Notes: generated by a model from the letters alone, not told the origin. Counted from the stretch's first letter, positions 25,861-34,812 are shown. The stretch: 64,000 nucleotides of DNA from Catenuloplanes atrovinosus (GCF_031458235.1 NZ_JAVDYB010000001.1:2811001-2875000), one strand, 5' to 3'. Program-made: numbers and translations.

Positions 25861-27195
25861 GTCCCTATGGGTTTCGTCAAGCCTCAGGGCTGGCTTCCTC
25901 GGAAGTTTTCGCCTGGTAGGGGGTTTTGGTGCGGAGCATGGCGTGTAGGACGTCGGCGCGGCGGCGGGCGAGACAGATGATCGCGGCGTTGTGTTTCTTG
26001 CCCTCGGCCCGTTTCCGGTCGTAGTAGGCGCGTGAGGGCGGGTGGGACAGGGACGCGAACGCGGCGAGGAAGAATGCGCGTTTGAGCTGCTTGTTTCCAG
26101 CCTTCGGCGGGTGTTCACCACGGATGGAGCTGCCGGAGCGCCGAGTGACCGGGGCGAGGCCGGCGTAGGAGGCGAGGTGGCCTGGGGTTTTGAACGCGGT
26201 GGCGTCGCCGACTTCGAGCAGTATCCGGGCGCCGGTCCTGACGCCGATGCCGGGCATCGAGGTCAGGACCTTGGCGAGAGGGTGGGCATCGAGCATCCGT
26301 TCGACCTCGTCGGCGACCTGGTCACGCTGCTGCAACACCTGACGGAGGTTGTCGGCGAGCCTGGGCAGGACCGTCTCGGCTGCGGTCGTGCCGGGGACGG
26401 TGACGGTCTGCTCGTCCAATGCGGCCAGGACGGCCTTGACGAGCCGGTCGCCCATCCGCGGTGCCTTGGCCGCGGCGATCGCGGCGAGGTCGTCGCGGCC
26501 GGTCCGGCGAAGGCCTGCCGGGCCGCCGCATCGTGACAGCAGTTCCAGCACCGCCGGGTGGGCGATCTTCGGGCCCAGGACGCGTTCCAGTGGCGGGTGG
26601 ATCTGGGTGAGTAGGCCGCGGATGCGGTTGCTGACCCTTGTGGCTTCGCCGGCGAGGTCGTCGTCGTAGCCGATCAGGACTTCGAGTTCGGCTAGGGCCT
26701 CGTCGCCGGTGTCGACCCGGCGCAGGGTGTGTGGGAGGGTCCGGGCGGCGTCGGCGATGACGAAGGCGTCCCGGGCGTCGGTCTTCGCGGTGCCCGGGTG
26801 CAGGTCGGCGATGCGGCGCATCGCCAGGCCGGGCAGGTAGGCGACCTGGCAGCCGGTCGCGCGGGCGACCGCGACCGGCAGAGCGCCGATCGAGGCAGGC
26901 TGGTCGACCACGACCAAGATTCGCCCGTGCCTGGACAGCTTGCCGAACAGGGTCTTCAGGCGTTTCTCGGTGTTCGGCAGCGGCGCGTCGTGCAGCCGCT
27001 TCCCGCCGGGGTCGAGAGCGACCGCGTGATGGTCGCTCTTGCCGACGTCGAGCCCGAGGAACACGTCGTACTCGTTGAACACCGACTACCTTCCACCGCA
27101 GGTCACAGAGCCTGGTCACGGGTCGGGCGTCGAACTGCCGGCACCCACGTTACGAAGAGACCAACCCCTGGCGTGCGGGGCGGCCGGGTCCCTAT
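25861..27195 (-). mobile_element. IS110-family insertion sequence (boundaries proposed from an 8-bp direct repeat)
   Basis: The element contains the complete recombinase at 25877-27082. IS110 elements lack terminal inverted repeats and are flanked by a short core sequence. GTCCCTAT occurs at 25861-25868, 8 bp beyond the recombinase stop, and again at 27188-27195, giving an element of about 1.33 kb. An 8-mer match has a fair chance of arising randomly over the searched range, so the left boundary could instead lie further out, near the hairpin at 27291-27305. The insertion separates the phosphatase gene from the CBS-domain gene. Confidence 0.6.
25877..27082 (-). CDS. IS110-family transposase/recombinase, apparently intact
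   Basis: 401 residues, GTG start with GGAAGG upstream. N-terminal RuvC-like DEDD domain: Asp12 in LGLDVGKSDHH, Asp60 in VVVDQPAS, Asp102 and Asp105 in AKTDARDAF. C-terminal transposase_20 domain: TSMPGIGVRTGARILLEVG, FKTPGHLASYAGLAPVTRRS, SGSSIRGEHPPKAGNKQLK with the serine-rich patch expected to hold the nucleophilic Ser. No frameshift or stop, so it may be active. IS110 recombinases are guided by a bridge RNA made from the element's non-coding end. Confidence 0.93.
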   Translation of the reverse strand: MFNEYDVFLGLDVGKSDHHAVALDPGGKRLHDAPLPNTEKRLKTLFGKLSRHGRILVVVDQPASIGALPVAVARATGCQVAYLPGLAMRRIADLHPGTAKTDARDAFVIADAARTLPHTLRRVDTGDEALAELEVLIGYDDDLAGEATRVSNRIRGLLTQIHPPLERVLGPKIAHPAVLELLSRCGGPAGLRRTGRDDLAAIAAAKAPRMGDRLVKAVLAALDEQTVTVPGTTAAETVLPRLADNLRQVLQQRDQVADEVERMLDAHPLAKVLTSMPGIGVRTGARILLEVGDATAFKTPGHLASYAGLAPVTRRSGSSIRGEHPPKAGNKQLKRAFFLAAFASLSHPPSRAYYDRKRAEGKKHNAAIICLARRRADVLHAMLRTKTPYQAKTSEEASPEA

Positions 27196-27305
27196 CAGCG
27201 GTCCGTCGACGCCACCCGGACCGGCGGCAACACCCCCCGGATCATGCGTACGACAGGGGGCAAGAGCCATACCGGGCCGAGCGACCAAGCAACCCCGAAG
27301 GGGTT
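27083..27305 (-). ncRNA. Candidate bridge RNA region of the IS110 element
   Basis: IS110-group elements encode their bridge RNA in the non-coding end upstream of the recombinase. Here the 223 nt upstream (read on the minus strand) begin with a hairpin AACCC-cUUCGg-GGGTT (27291-27305) with a UUCG tetraloop, contain ATAGGGAC (27188-27195), which recurs at the other end of the element, and end at the recombinase GTG. The match between this internal word and the right-end word is what a donor-binding loop would produce. Exact RNA ends and loops cannot be set without folding and alignment. Confidence 0.4.
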
Positions 27306-27591
27306 GATCAAAAAGGTAACGGGGGGGGGGAATCGTTCCCGTCTTCCGTGGACGGCCGTCGGCGGAGGGGCCGCGGACTCGTGCCGGTGACTCGCGCGCG
27401 ATGGCCGCCGCCGCGGTCGCGAGCTGGCCGGCGGCCCGCTCGACCTCACCGCGCGGGCGGCGACCGGACGCTGAGCGCCGCCGGCGTCGGCACGACCCGC
27501 GGCGCGGCACGCCGGTCTCCCGGTGGAACACCGCGGCGCATCAACCTCACCGGGAGCACCATCCTGCCCACGGCGCGGCCGGTCCGGCCGC
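27196..27591. other. Intergenic stretch without a convincing gene; contains a G10 run
   Basis: Between the proposed IS edge and the CBS-BON terminator I see no ORF with protein-like sequence; candidate frames are Arg/Pro/Ala-rich shadows. It holds the UUCG hairpin at 27291-27305 and a run of ten G at 27321-27330. One minus-strand segment (27410-27480) reads GEVERAAGQLATAAAAIARE, which might be a fragment of a gene destroyed by insertion, but no family is recognised. Confidence 0.5.
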
Positions 27592-27617
27592 GCGGGGCGT
27601 GGGCGCCCACGCCCCGC
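27592..27617 (-). terminator. Strong palindrome, likely terminator of the CBS-BON gene
   Basis: GCGGGGCGTGGGC is followed immediately by its reverse complement, a perfect 26-bp palindrome, starting 6 bp beyond the stop of the minus-strand CBS-BON gene. No T-run follows, as is usual for actinobacterial terminators. Confidence 0.6.
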
Positions 27618-27622
27618 CGGGG

Positions 27623-28315
27623 TCAGGCGGCGATGATCGGGAACGCGGCCCGCGACAGCGCGGTGTCGTCGAACTCGGGGCGCAGCCGGTCGGTCACCGT
27701 CACCACGCCGGCGACCCGGCGGGTCAGCCGCACCGCGAGGTCCGCTGAGGACACCCGGTCGACGACGCCGTCCAGCGTGACTGCGCCGTCCCGCACGGTG
27801 ACCGTCACGGTGCCGGGTTCCAGCAGCAGCGTACGGCCCAGCACGTCCTTCTCGATCTCGGCGAGGATCGCCGGGTCGCCGCGCAGGTGCACCTTGAGCA
27901 GGTCGGAGCGCGTCACGATGCCGACGATCCGGCCCAGTTCGTCCACCAGGGGCAGCCGCTTGACCCGGTTCTCGGCCATCCGCCGCGCGGCCGCGGTGAC
28001 CGACGTGGTGGCCAGCGCCGTGTGTGCCGGCGCGGTCATCAGGTCGGCCGCGGTGGCCGCGCCCGCCTTCGCCCGGGTGCGGCGGTGCCGGCGGCTCTCG
28101 AACAGGCGCGGGCCCGGGTCCTGGTCGGAGAACTCGACCTGGTGCAGCAGGTCCGTCTCGGAGACCACGCCGAGCACGCGCCCGAGTTCGTCGACGACCG
28201 GGGCCGCGCTCACCCTCCGGCGCATCAGGACATCAATGATCACGCGGTACGGGGTGCCGGCGGTCACCGTCACGACATCCCTGGTCATGACGTCGCCGAC
28301 CTGCCACTGTGTCAT
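27623..28315 (-). CDS. Tandem CBS domains plus BON domain protein
   Basis: 230 residues starting MTQWQVGDVMTRDVVTVTAG. CBS1 about 5-65 (RRRVSAAPVVDELGRVLGVV, SETDLL), CBS2 about 90-150 (ADLMTAPAHTALATTSVTAA, NRVKRLPLVDELGRIVGIVT), then a BON domain about 155-225 (EIEKDVLGRTLLLEPGTVTV, VTLDGVVDRVSSADLAVRLT). CBS pairs bind adenosine nucleotides; BON domains associate with membranes or phospholipids. Similar proteins occur in dormancy/hypoxia loci of actinobacteria. Start chosen for GGAGG 8 nt upstream; a longer frame exists upstream but is low-complexity. Downstream of adhE on the same strand (104-bp gap). Confidence 0.85.
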   Translation of the reverse strand: MTQWQVGDVMTRDVVTVTAGTPYRVIIDVLMRRRVSAAPVVDELGRVLGVVSETDLLHQVEFSDQDPGPRLFESRRHRRTRAKAGAATAADLMTAPAHTALATTSVTAAARRMAENRVKRLPLVDELGRIVGIVTRSDLLKVHLRGDPAILAEIEKDVLGRTLLLEPGTVTVTVRDGAVTLDGVVDRVSSADLAVRLTRRVAGVVTVTDRLRPEFDDTALSRAAFPIIAA

Positions 28316-28419
28316 CTCGACCACCTCCATCACCTCGACGGTAGGCCCGCCGGGAGCGGCGGGGCAGAGCACCACGTCTCCCTCGGCCGGGACCATCGGC
28401 CCCGGCCGGGGGAGCGGGA

Positions 28420-31086
28420 TCACCGGGCCGCCCGGACCGGCTCGGGCCGGCGCGGGCGGTTCTGCTCGGCGGCGGGTAGCGCGGCGGCGGCGCGGTCGCC
28501 GTAGTACGCGGTGCGCATCAGCTCCCGCATGTCGTCCAGCATCGGCATGCGCGGGTTCGCGGGCGCGCACTGGTCCTCGTACGCGTTGAGCGCCTGCTGC
28601 GGCAGCGAGTCCAGGAACGCGCGCTCGTCCACGCCGGCGGCCCGGAACGACGCCGGGATGCCGACCTCGTCACGCAGCCGCTCGATCGCGGCGGCCAGCG
28701 ACTCCACGCCCTCCGCGGGCGTGCTCGCGGGCAGCCCGAGCAACTGCGCGATCTGCTGGAAGCGTTCCGGCGCGCGGTAGCTCTCGTACTTCGGCCAGCC
28801 GGTCAGCTTCGTCGGCACCGTGCCGTTGTAGCGGATGACGTGCGGCAGCAGGATCGCGTTGGTCCGCCCGTGCGCGACGTGGAACGTGGCGCCCAGCGTG
28901 TGCGACATCGCGTGCACGATGCCGAGGAACGCGCTGCCGAACGCCATGCCCGCGATCGTGCCGGCGTTGTGCATCCGCTCCCGCGCCTCCGGGTCCGACC
29001 CTCCGTTGTGGACGGCCCGGGACAGGTGGCCGAAGATGAGCCGGATCGCGTGCAGCGCCAGCCCGTCCGTGAAGTCGCTGGCGTAGACGGACACGTACGA
29101 CTCGATCGCGTGCGTGAGCGCGTCGAAGCCGCTGTCCGCGGTGACCACGGCCGGCAGGTCGGCGGCGAGCACCGGGTCGACGACCGCCACGCTCGGCGTG
29201 AGCGCGTAGTCCGCGAGCGGGTACTTCTTGCCGGTCGCGGTGTCCGTGATGACGGCGAACGGGGTGACCTCCGCGCCGGTGCCGGACGTGGTCGGGATGC
29301 ACACCAGCCGGGCCTTCTCGCCGAGCGTGGGGAACTTGAACGCGCGCTTGCGGATGTCGAAGAACTTCTCCCGCATGTCCGCGAAGACGACCTCCGGGTG
29401 CTCGTAGCGCAGCCACATCACCTTCGCCGCGTCCATGGCCGAGCCGCCGCCGAGCGCGATGATGGTGTCCGGGCGGAACGAGCGCATCAGCTCGGCGCCG
29501 CGGTCGACCGTGGCCACGCTCGGCTCCGGCTCGACGTCGTCGATGATCTGCAGCGCGACCCGCTCCGGGCGGCGCTGGAGCACGGAGATGACGCGGCCGA
29601 CGTACCCCAGCCGGGTCATGGTGTGGTCCGTCACCACCGTGACGCGGTGGACCTCCGGCATGTCGGCGAGGTAGCGGATCGCGTGCGGCTCGAAGTAGAT
29701 CTTCGGCGGGACCTTGAACCACTGCAGGTTGTTCGTGCGCCGCCCGACGCGCTTGACGTTGATGAGATCCACCGCCGTGACGTTGTGCGAGACGGAGTTG
29801 CGGCCGTAGCTGCCGCACCCGAGCGTGAGCGAGGGCAGGAACGCGTTGTACATGTCGCCGATGCCGCCCTGCGACGCGGGCGCGTTCCAGATGATCCGGA
29901 CCGCCTTGACCCGCCGCCCGAACGACTCGGCCAGCTCCTCGTCCGCGGTGTGGATGACGGCGCTGTGCCCGAGGCCGTGGAACTCCACCATCCGCTCGGC
30001 GTGCCGGATGCCCTCGTCGGTGCCGCCCGCGGTGAGCAGCGCCAGGACCGGGCAGAGCTTCTCCCGGGTCAGCGGCTCGGCCGGGCCGACCGCGTCGACC
30101 GGCACGATGATGATCGACGTCTCCGGCGGGACCTCGAAGCCGGCCCGCCGGGCGATCCACGCCGGGCTCTGGCCGACCACGGCCGCGTTGAGCTTCGCGC
30201 CGGCGCAGTCGGTGCCGTCCGCGGCGACGCCGAACATCAGCTTCTCCAGCGCGGCCTTCTGCTCCGGCGTGGCGACGTGGGCGTGCAGCGCGCGGAACTC
30301 GTCCAGCACGGCCGGCAGCACCGCATCGTCGACGATCACGGCCTGCTCGGAGGCGCAGATCATGCCGTTGTCGAACGACTTGGACAGCACCACGTCGTTG
30401 ACCGCGCGCTTCAGGTCGGCGGTCCGCTCGATGTACGCGGGGACGTTGCCGGCGCCGACGCCGAGCGCGGGCTTGCCGGCCGAGTAGGCGGCCCGCACCA
30501 TCGCGTTCCCGCCGGTGGCCAGGATGACGGCGACGCCGTCGTGGTTCATCAGCGCGGACGTGGCGGCGACCGACGGCTCGGAGATCCACTGCACGCAGTG
30601 CTCCGGCGCGCCCGCGGCGATCGCGGCGTCCCGGACCACGCGCGCGGCCTCGGCGCTGGACTCCTGCGCCGACGGGTGGAACGCGAAGATCACCGGGTTG
30701 CGCGTCTTCAGCGCCAGCAGTGCCTTGAAGATGGTGGTGGAGGTCGGGTTGGTCACCGGCGTGACGGCCGCGATCACGCCGACCGGCTCCGCGATCTCGG
30801 TGATCCCGGCGATGTCGTCCCGGTGGATCACGCCGACCGTGCGTACGCCCGCCATGTGGTTGGTGACGTGCTCACACGCGAAGATGTTCTTCACGGCCTT
30901 GTCCTCGAACACGCCACGCCCGGTCTCGTCGACCGCGCGCCGCGCCAGGTCCGCGTGCCGGCTCAGCGCGGCCACGGAGGCCTTCCTGACGATCTCGTCG
31001 ATCTGCTCCTGCGTGAAACGGTCGTAGTCGGCCAGGGCTTTCAGCCCGTGCGCGACGAGAACGTCGATGACCGCGTCGGTCGTCAT
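28420..31086 (-). CDS. adhE: Bifunctional acetaldehyde-CoA / alcohol dehydrogenase
   Basis: 888 residues, the usual AdhE length. N-terminal CoA-acylating aldehyde dehydrogenase (about 1-440): PVGVIAAVTPVTNPTSTTIF, catalytic Cys244 in SFDNGMICASEQAVIV. C-terminal iron-type alcohol dehydrogenase (about 460-870): NAD loop ALGGGSAMDAAKVMWL and metal-ligand region HAMSHTLGATFHVAHGRTNA. Reduces acetyl-CoA to ethanol in two NADH-dependent steps, a fermentative activity; the proteins form spirosomes. ATG 31086 has GGTGGAGGG upstream. Unusual for an aerobic actinomycete and suggests survival under oxygen limitation. Flanked by a P-type ATPase upstream and CBS-BON downstream. Confidence 0.93.
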   Translation of the reverse strand: MTTDAVIDVLVAHGLKALADYDRFTQEQIDEIVRKASVAALSRHADLARRAVDETGRGVFEDKAVKNIFACEHVTNHMAGVRTVGVIHRDDIAGITEIAEPVGVIAAVTPVTNPTSTTIFKALLALKTRNPVIFAFHPSAQESSAEAARVVRDAAIAAGAPEHCVQWISEPSVAATSALMNHDGVAVILATGGNAMVRAAYSAGKPALGVGAGNVPAYIERTADLKRAVNDVVLSKSFDNGMICASEQAVIVDDAVLPAVLDEFRALHAHVATPEQKAALEKLMFGVAADGTDCAGAKLNAAVVGQSPAWIARRAGFEVPPETSIIIVPVDAVGPAEPLTREKLCPVLALLTAGGTDEGIRHAERMVEFHGLGHSAVIHTADEELAESFGRRVKAVRIIWNAPASQGGIGDMYNAFLPSLTLGCGSYGRNSVSHNVTAVDLINVKRVGRRTNNLQWFKVPPKIYFEPHAIRYLADMPEVHRVTVVTDHTMTRLGYVGRVISVLQRRPERVALQIIDDVEPEPSVATVDRGAELMRSFRPDTIIALGGGSAMDAAKVMWLRYEHPEVVFADMREKFFDIRKRAFKFPTLGEKARLVCIPTTSGTGAEVTPFAVITDTATGKKYPLADYALTPSVAVVDPVLAADLPAVVTADSGFDALTHAIESYVSVYASDFTDGLALHAIRLIFGHLSRAVHNGGSDPEARERMHNAGTIAGMAFGSAFLGIVHAMSHTLGATFHVAHGRTNAILLPHVIRYNGTVPTKLTGWPKYESYRAPERFQQIAQLLGLPASTPAEGVESLAAAIERLRDEVGIPASFRAAGVDERAFLDSLPQQALNAYEDQCAPANPRMPMLDDMRELMRTAYYGDRAAAALPAAEQNRPRRPEPVRAAR

Positions 31087-31175
31087 GCGGGGTCCCTCCA
31101 CCTCTTCCGTCGGTGCCGGTTCCCAGCCTCGTCGCCGGGCCGCGCGGCGGTCAGCGGCGGTCGCCACCCCTCGGG

Positions 31176-31191
31176 GGGGCCGTTCGGCCCC
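31176..31191 (-). terminator. GC hairpin after the P-type ATPase gene
   Basis: GGGGCC-GTTC-GGCCCC, 6-bp stem and 4-nt loop, 14 bp beyond the ATPase stop and 90 bp before the adhE start. It may terminate or attenuate transcription between the two genes. No T-run. Confidence 0.4.
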
Positions 31192-31204
31192 GCGCGCGAC
31201 GGGC

Positions 31205-33709
31205 TCAGTGGCCGGCCGGCAGGCCGAGCAGGCGTTCCAGCACCCGGTATCGGTAGGCGAGGCTGAGCGCGGCGAACCACGGCACCAGCGCCAGCAGCAC
31301 CACCTCGAAGACCGGCCCGGCCGGGCCGGTCAACCCGAAATACGACCACAGCGCCGGTACCAGCAGCACCGCGCTGAACGCGATCAGCAGCGCCACCACC
31401 AGCACCGCGGGCCGGCGGTCGCCGGTCGGCCGGGTCCAGGCCGCGAAGAACCGGCCGGGCGGCGCCAGGAACAGGATGAGCAGGAAGGAGGCGTAGCAGA
31501 AGAACGTGGACAGCCCGGTCTGCGCGCCGATCGTGGCGGCCGCCTCGGTGAAGTCGGTGTCCGTGCCGTACTCCAGGCCGGTGTAGCTCTCGAACTCGTC
31601 GATCACCTCGGCCGGCGTGCGCCCGGAGCTGAACCCGCGCGTGATGCCCTGGTACAGCGCGGTGTAGATCGCGGTGCCGAACCCGGCCGTGACGATCGCG
31701 GCCGGCAGCACGAACCGGGCCAGGTTGGACAGCAGGTGCGGGTCCGGCCGGGCCGGCGCCGCCCAGAACGTGAGGAACGCGGTCGGGATGCCGACGGTGA
31801 ACAGCGTCAGCCCCACCTGCGTGGGCGTGTACGGGAACCCGAGCCCCAGCATGGTGACCGCGAGGATGACCAGCCCCTGACTGGCGACCCGGGCCAGGAA
31901 CACGTACAGCGAGATGCCGATCCCGCCGATGATCCGGCGCCCCTCCTCCTGGGTGGGCGGCAGCACCGCGAACGAGTCGCCGGTCAGCACGATGTCCGCC
32001 ACGTCCCGGGTGACCGCGCTGCCGCTGCGCATCGCCACGCCGACCTGCGCCTGCTTCAGCGCGCGGGCGTCGTTCACGCCGTCGCCGATCATCGCGACGT
32101 ACCGGCCCCGCCGCCGCAGCGACCGCACGATCCGCTCCTTGTGCTCCGGCGCCACCCGCCCGAACACGCTCGTCCGCGCGACGACCGCGTCCAGCGCCGC
32201 GTCGTCCAGCCCGTCCAGGTCCGCGCCCCGCACCGGCTCGCCCGCGTCCAGCCCGGCCCGGGCCGCGATCGCCGCGACCGTGCGCGGGTCGTCGCCGGAG
32301 AGCACCATCAGCCGCACGCCGTCCGCGCGGAACCGGGCCACGGTCGGCACCACGTCCGCCCGCAGCTCGTCGGCGAGCGCGACCAGCGCGACCGGTTCCA
32401 GCGCCGGAAGCGCCGGCCGGCCGTCCGCGTCGCGCAACCCGTCCCCGATCGCCCGCGCGAACACCAACACCCGCAACCCCTCGCCGGTACGGGCGGAGAC
32501 CTCCTCCGGCACCTCCGGCAGCAGCGCGTCCGGCGCGCCCAGCACCCAGGTCCCGTCGTCCGTGCGCAGCCCCGACCAGCGCAGCGACGACGAGAACGGC
32601 ACCTCGTCACGGACCGTCCACGCCTCGCCCGGCAGCGCCGCCGCCAGCGCCGCCGAGGTCAGGTTCGGCGTGCCGACCGCGCGCGCGAACCCGCCCAGCG
32701 CCGCCGCCGCGCTCTCCCGGTCGTGCCCACCCAGCGGCACCACCTCGTCCAGGCTCAGCTTGCCGGTGGTCAGCGTGCCGGTCTTGTCCGTGCAGACGAC
32801 GTCCACGTTGCTGACCGACTCGACCGCGTTGACCTGCTGCACCAGCGCCCCACGCCGGGCGATCCGGACCGCCCCCGCCGTGTAGGCGAGCGCGATCAGG
32901 AAGAACAGCCCGTACGGGATCAGCCCGGACAGCACCGCGGTGATCTGCACGACGCGCAGCAGCGTGAACCCCTCCAGCGCCGCCTGCGCCAGGATCGCGC
33001 CGCTCATCAGCGTGGTCAGCACCATGACCAGCCGGACCAGGAACTCGATCCGCCGCTGCAACGGCGTCTTGTCCGTGGTCGTCCGCCGCGCCTGCGCCGT
33101 CAGCCGCCCGGCGTAACTGCGCGCCCCCACGTCCCGCGCCAGCTGGAGCCCCTCGCCGCCCACGCAGAGGCTTCCCGACAGCAGATCGTCCCCCAGCCGC
33201 TTCACCACCGGATCCGACTCCCCGGTCAGCAGCGACTCGTCCGCCTCCACCCGTCCGCCGTCCAGCAGCGGCCCGTCCACCACGATCTGGTCGCCGGCCC
33301 GCACCCGCAGCACGTCCCCGCGCACCACCCGCTCCGGCCCGAGCGCCGTCTCCACCCCGTCCCGGACCACCACGACCGCCGCGCGTTCCAGCAGCTGCAG
33401 CTGGTCGAGCTTGCGCTTGGCCCGGACCTCCTGCACCGTGCTGATCACCGCGTTGATCAGCCCCAGCCCCACGCTGATCAGGGCGTCGCTGTACCGCCCC
33501 AGCGCCAGCAGCGTCGCCCCGATCACGAACAGCACAAGGTTGAAGAACGAGAAGACGTTCGTCCGCAGGATCTCGCCATATCCGCGCGACCCACCCCGTA
33601 CCGCCGTATTCGCCTCCCCCCGGCGCCGCCGCGCCTCCGCCTCCACCGCACTGAGCCCCACCACGGCGCCCCACCGCCCTCCCGCCGCTACCCGCGACCC
33701 CCTGATCAT
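31205..33709 (-). CDS. CtpE-like cation-transporting P-type ATPase
   Basis: 834 residues. Actuator loop ESLLTGESDPVVKRLGDDLL (TGES 162-165), membrane motif SGLIPYGLFFLIAL, phosphorylation site Asp308 in DKTGTLT, hinge MIGDGVNDARALKQAQVGVA, and about ten membrane helices. The overall order and the mid-membrane motif resemble mycobacterial CtpE, a calcium-uptake pump, more than Kdp or heavy-metal pumps; there is no N-terminal metal-binding domain. The IPYGL motif replaces the IPEGL of SERCA-like pumps, so ion specificity is uncertain. Ribosome site is AGGA close to the ATG. Possibly co-transcribed with adhE. Confidence 0.85.
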   Translation of the reverse strand: MIRGSRVAAGGRWGAVVGLSAVEAEARRRRGEANTAVRGGSRGYGEILRTNVFSFFNLVLFVIGATLLALGRYSDALISVGLGLINAVISTVQEVRAKRKLDQLQLLERAAVVVVRDGVETALGPERVVRGDVLRVRAGDQIVVDGPLLDGGRVEADESLLTGESDPVVKRLGDDLLSGSLCVGGEGLQLARDVGARSYAGRLTAQARRTTTDKTPLQRRIEFLVRLVMVLTTLMSGAILAQAALEGFTLLRVVQITAVLSGLIPYGLFFLIALAYTAGAVRIARRGALVQQVNAVESVSNVDVVCTDKTGTLTTGKLSLDEVVPLGGHDRESAAAALGGFARAVGTPNLTSAALAAALPGEAWTVRDEVPFSSSLRWSGLRTDDGTWVLGAPDALLPEVPEEVSARTGEGLRVLVFARAIGDGLRDADGRPALPALEPVALVALADELRADVVPTVARFRADGVRLMVLSGDDPRTVAAIAARAGLDAGEPVRGADLDGLDDAALDAVVARTSVFGRVAPEHKERIVRSLRRRGRYVAMIGDGVNDARALKQAQVGVAMRSGSAVTRDVADIVLTGDSFAVLPPTQEEGRRIIGGIGISLYVFLARVASQGLVILAVTMLGLGFPYTPTQVGLTLFTVGIPTAFLTFWAAPARPDPHLLSNLARFVLPAAIVTAGFGTAIYTALYQGITRGFSSGRTPAEVIDEFESYTGLEYGTDTDFTEAAATIGAQTGLSTFFCYASFLLILFLAPPGRFFAAWTRPTGDRRPAVLVVALLIAFSAVLLVPALWSYFGLTGPAGPVFEVVLLALVPWFAALSLAYRYRVLERLLGLPAGH

Positions 33710-33769
33710 TTCCTGTTCCAGTGGGGCGAGAAGCCGGACCGGTACATTTCCCGCCCGCGGGCGGCCCGG

Positions 33770-34753
33770 TCACCGATCCACGTCGTCCGCGAGCCGCCGG
33801 CAGGCACCCCGGTCGTGCGGCAGACCGGCGCGCGTGAAGACGAGGCGGCAGCTACCGTTGCCGGGATTCCAGATCTCCTGGTCGTCGTTGCCGGCCAGCG
33901 CCCACAGGATCCGGCGCCGCGTGCCGGTCAGCGGCTCGCTCCGCTCGGGAAAGGCGAAGCTCACCAGGGCGCCCCAGCCGTCGTCGAAGCCGGTCCAGTC
34001 GTCACGCCCGATGAAATCCGCGGCCTCGGTGGCGATGCTGTCGATGTCCGGCGCGTTGCGGATCGCGGCCCTGACCAACTCGCCGCGATACACGCCCGCC
34101 GGGAGCGGTGCGGCCAGCGCGGCGCGGATCAGCTCGCGGCCGTGCGGCTCCGCCGCGTGGGTCAGCGCGGCGCGCAGCCGTACCGCCGGGTCCGGATCGC
34201 TGAACAGCGCGCGCAGGTCCGCGCCGAGCCGGGCGAGGCAGTGGACCCATCGCTCCCGCGGTCCGGGGTCGCGCGTGGCAAGGTCGCGGAGGAGGGTCAT
34301 GAGGTGCTCGTGGCCGTCCGCCGGGTTCGCGATCCGGGCCATCTCCACCAGCTGGCTGGCGCGCACGACGGTACGGTCCGGCGGGACAGCGTCGAGCAGC
34401 GCGAGCGCCACCGGATAGGCCGCGGCCACCGTCTCCCGCAGCTCCGGCAGGAGGACGGCGAAGTAGTCGCTCCCGGTCACGTCCGCCGCGCTGCGGGCCG
34501 CGTCGCCGAGGAACTCCAGCAGTCCCTCCACGGTGTCCGGGTGGGCCCGCCCGGCGGCGAGCAACTCGGTCACGGCCCGGACCGCCGGTGCGGTCGCGCT
34601 GTCCGGGAAGCCCTGATGCAGCACCGCGACGTCGAGGTGGTCCAGCGCCGCCGCGTGGGCCTCGGCGTCGTCGGACTCCAGCGCGCGCAGGTGCGCCGGC
34701 GTGTCCGTCGCCCGGCCGTACGCGTGCCGCAGTTCCCACCAGTCGGCTGTCAT
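33770..34753 (-). CDS. HEAT-like repeat protein of unknown function
   Basis: 327 residues starting MTADWWELRHAYGRATDTPA. Mostly helical, Ala/Leu-rich with repeating two-helix units (LESDDAEAHAAALDHLDVAV, DPDPAVRLRAALTHAAEPHG), as in HEAT-repeat proteins of actinobacteria, some of which sit beside polymorphic toxins as immunity partners. No toxin gene is adjacent. The C-terminus has a Trp-containing section (GDDWTG-like, DDGWGALVSFAF) not explained by the repeats. Separate from the ATPase gene by 60 bp. Confidence 0.6.
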   Translation of the reverse strand: MTADWWELRHAYGRATDTPAHLRALESDDAEAHAAALDHLDVAVLHQGFPDSATAPAVRAVTELLAAGRAHPDTVEGLLEFLGDAARSAADVTGSDYFAVLLPELRETVAAAYPVALALLDAVPPDRTVVRASQLVEMARIANPADGHEHLMTLLRDLATRDPGPRERWVHCLARLGADLRALFSDPDPAVRLRAALTHAAEPHGRELIRAALAAPLPAGVYRGELVRAAIRNAPDIDSIATEAADFIGRDDWTGFDDGWGALVSFAFPERSEPLTGTRRRILWALAGNDDQEIWNPGNGSCRLVFTRAGLPHDRGACRRLADDVDR

Positions 34754-34812
34754 CGCGTCATCTTCCCGGAATCTCTGCGGTGCAACGCGTGCGCGCCCTA
34801 GAGTCGCTGCCC

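Noticed and set aside
27291-27305. Hairpin AACCCC-GAA-GGGGTT considered as a Rho-independent terminator
   Set aside because: No T-run follows on either strand; it fits better as a UUCG-capped RNA stem on the transposase strand.
25762-27330. Terminal inverted repeats for the insertion sequence
   Set aside because: No convincing inverted repeats were found, as expected for IS110 elements; only a short direct repeat supports the ends.
28316-28570. N-terminal extension of the CBS-BON protein
   Set aside because: The upstream in-frame part is Arg/Ala/Pro-rich without fold, and a good ribosome site precedes the ATG at 28315.
31067-34801. A 1244-codon plus-strand open frame opposite the P-type ATPase and HEAT-like genes
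   Set aside because: It is rich in Arg, Gln, Gly and Pro with no domain, and mirrors the codon pattern of real minus-strand genes; a high-GC shadow frame.
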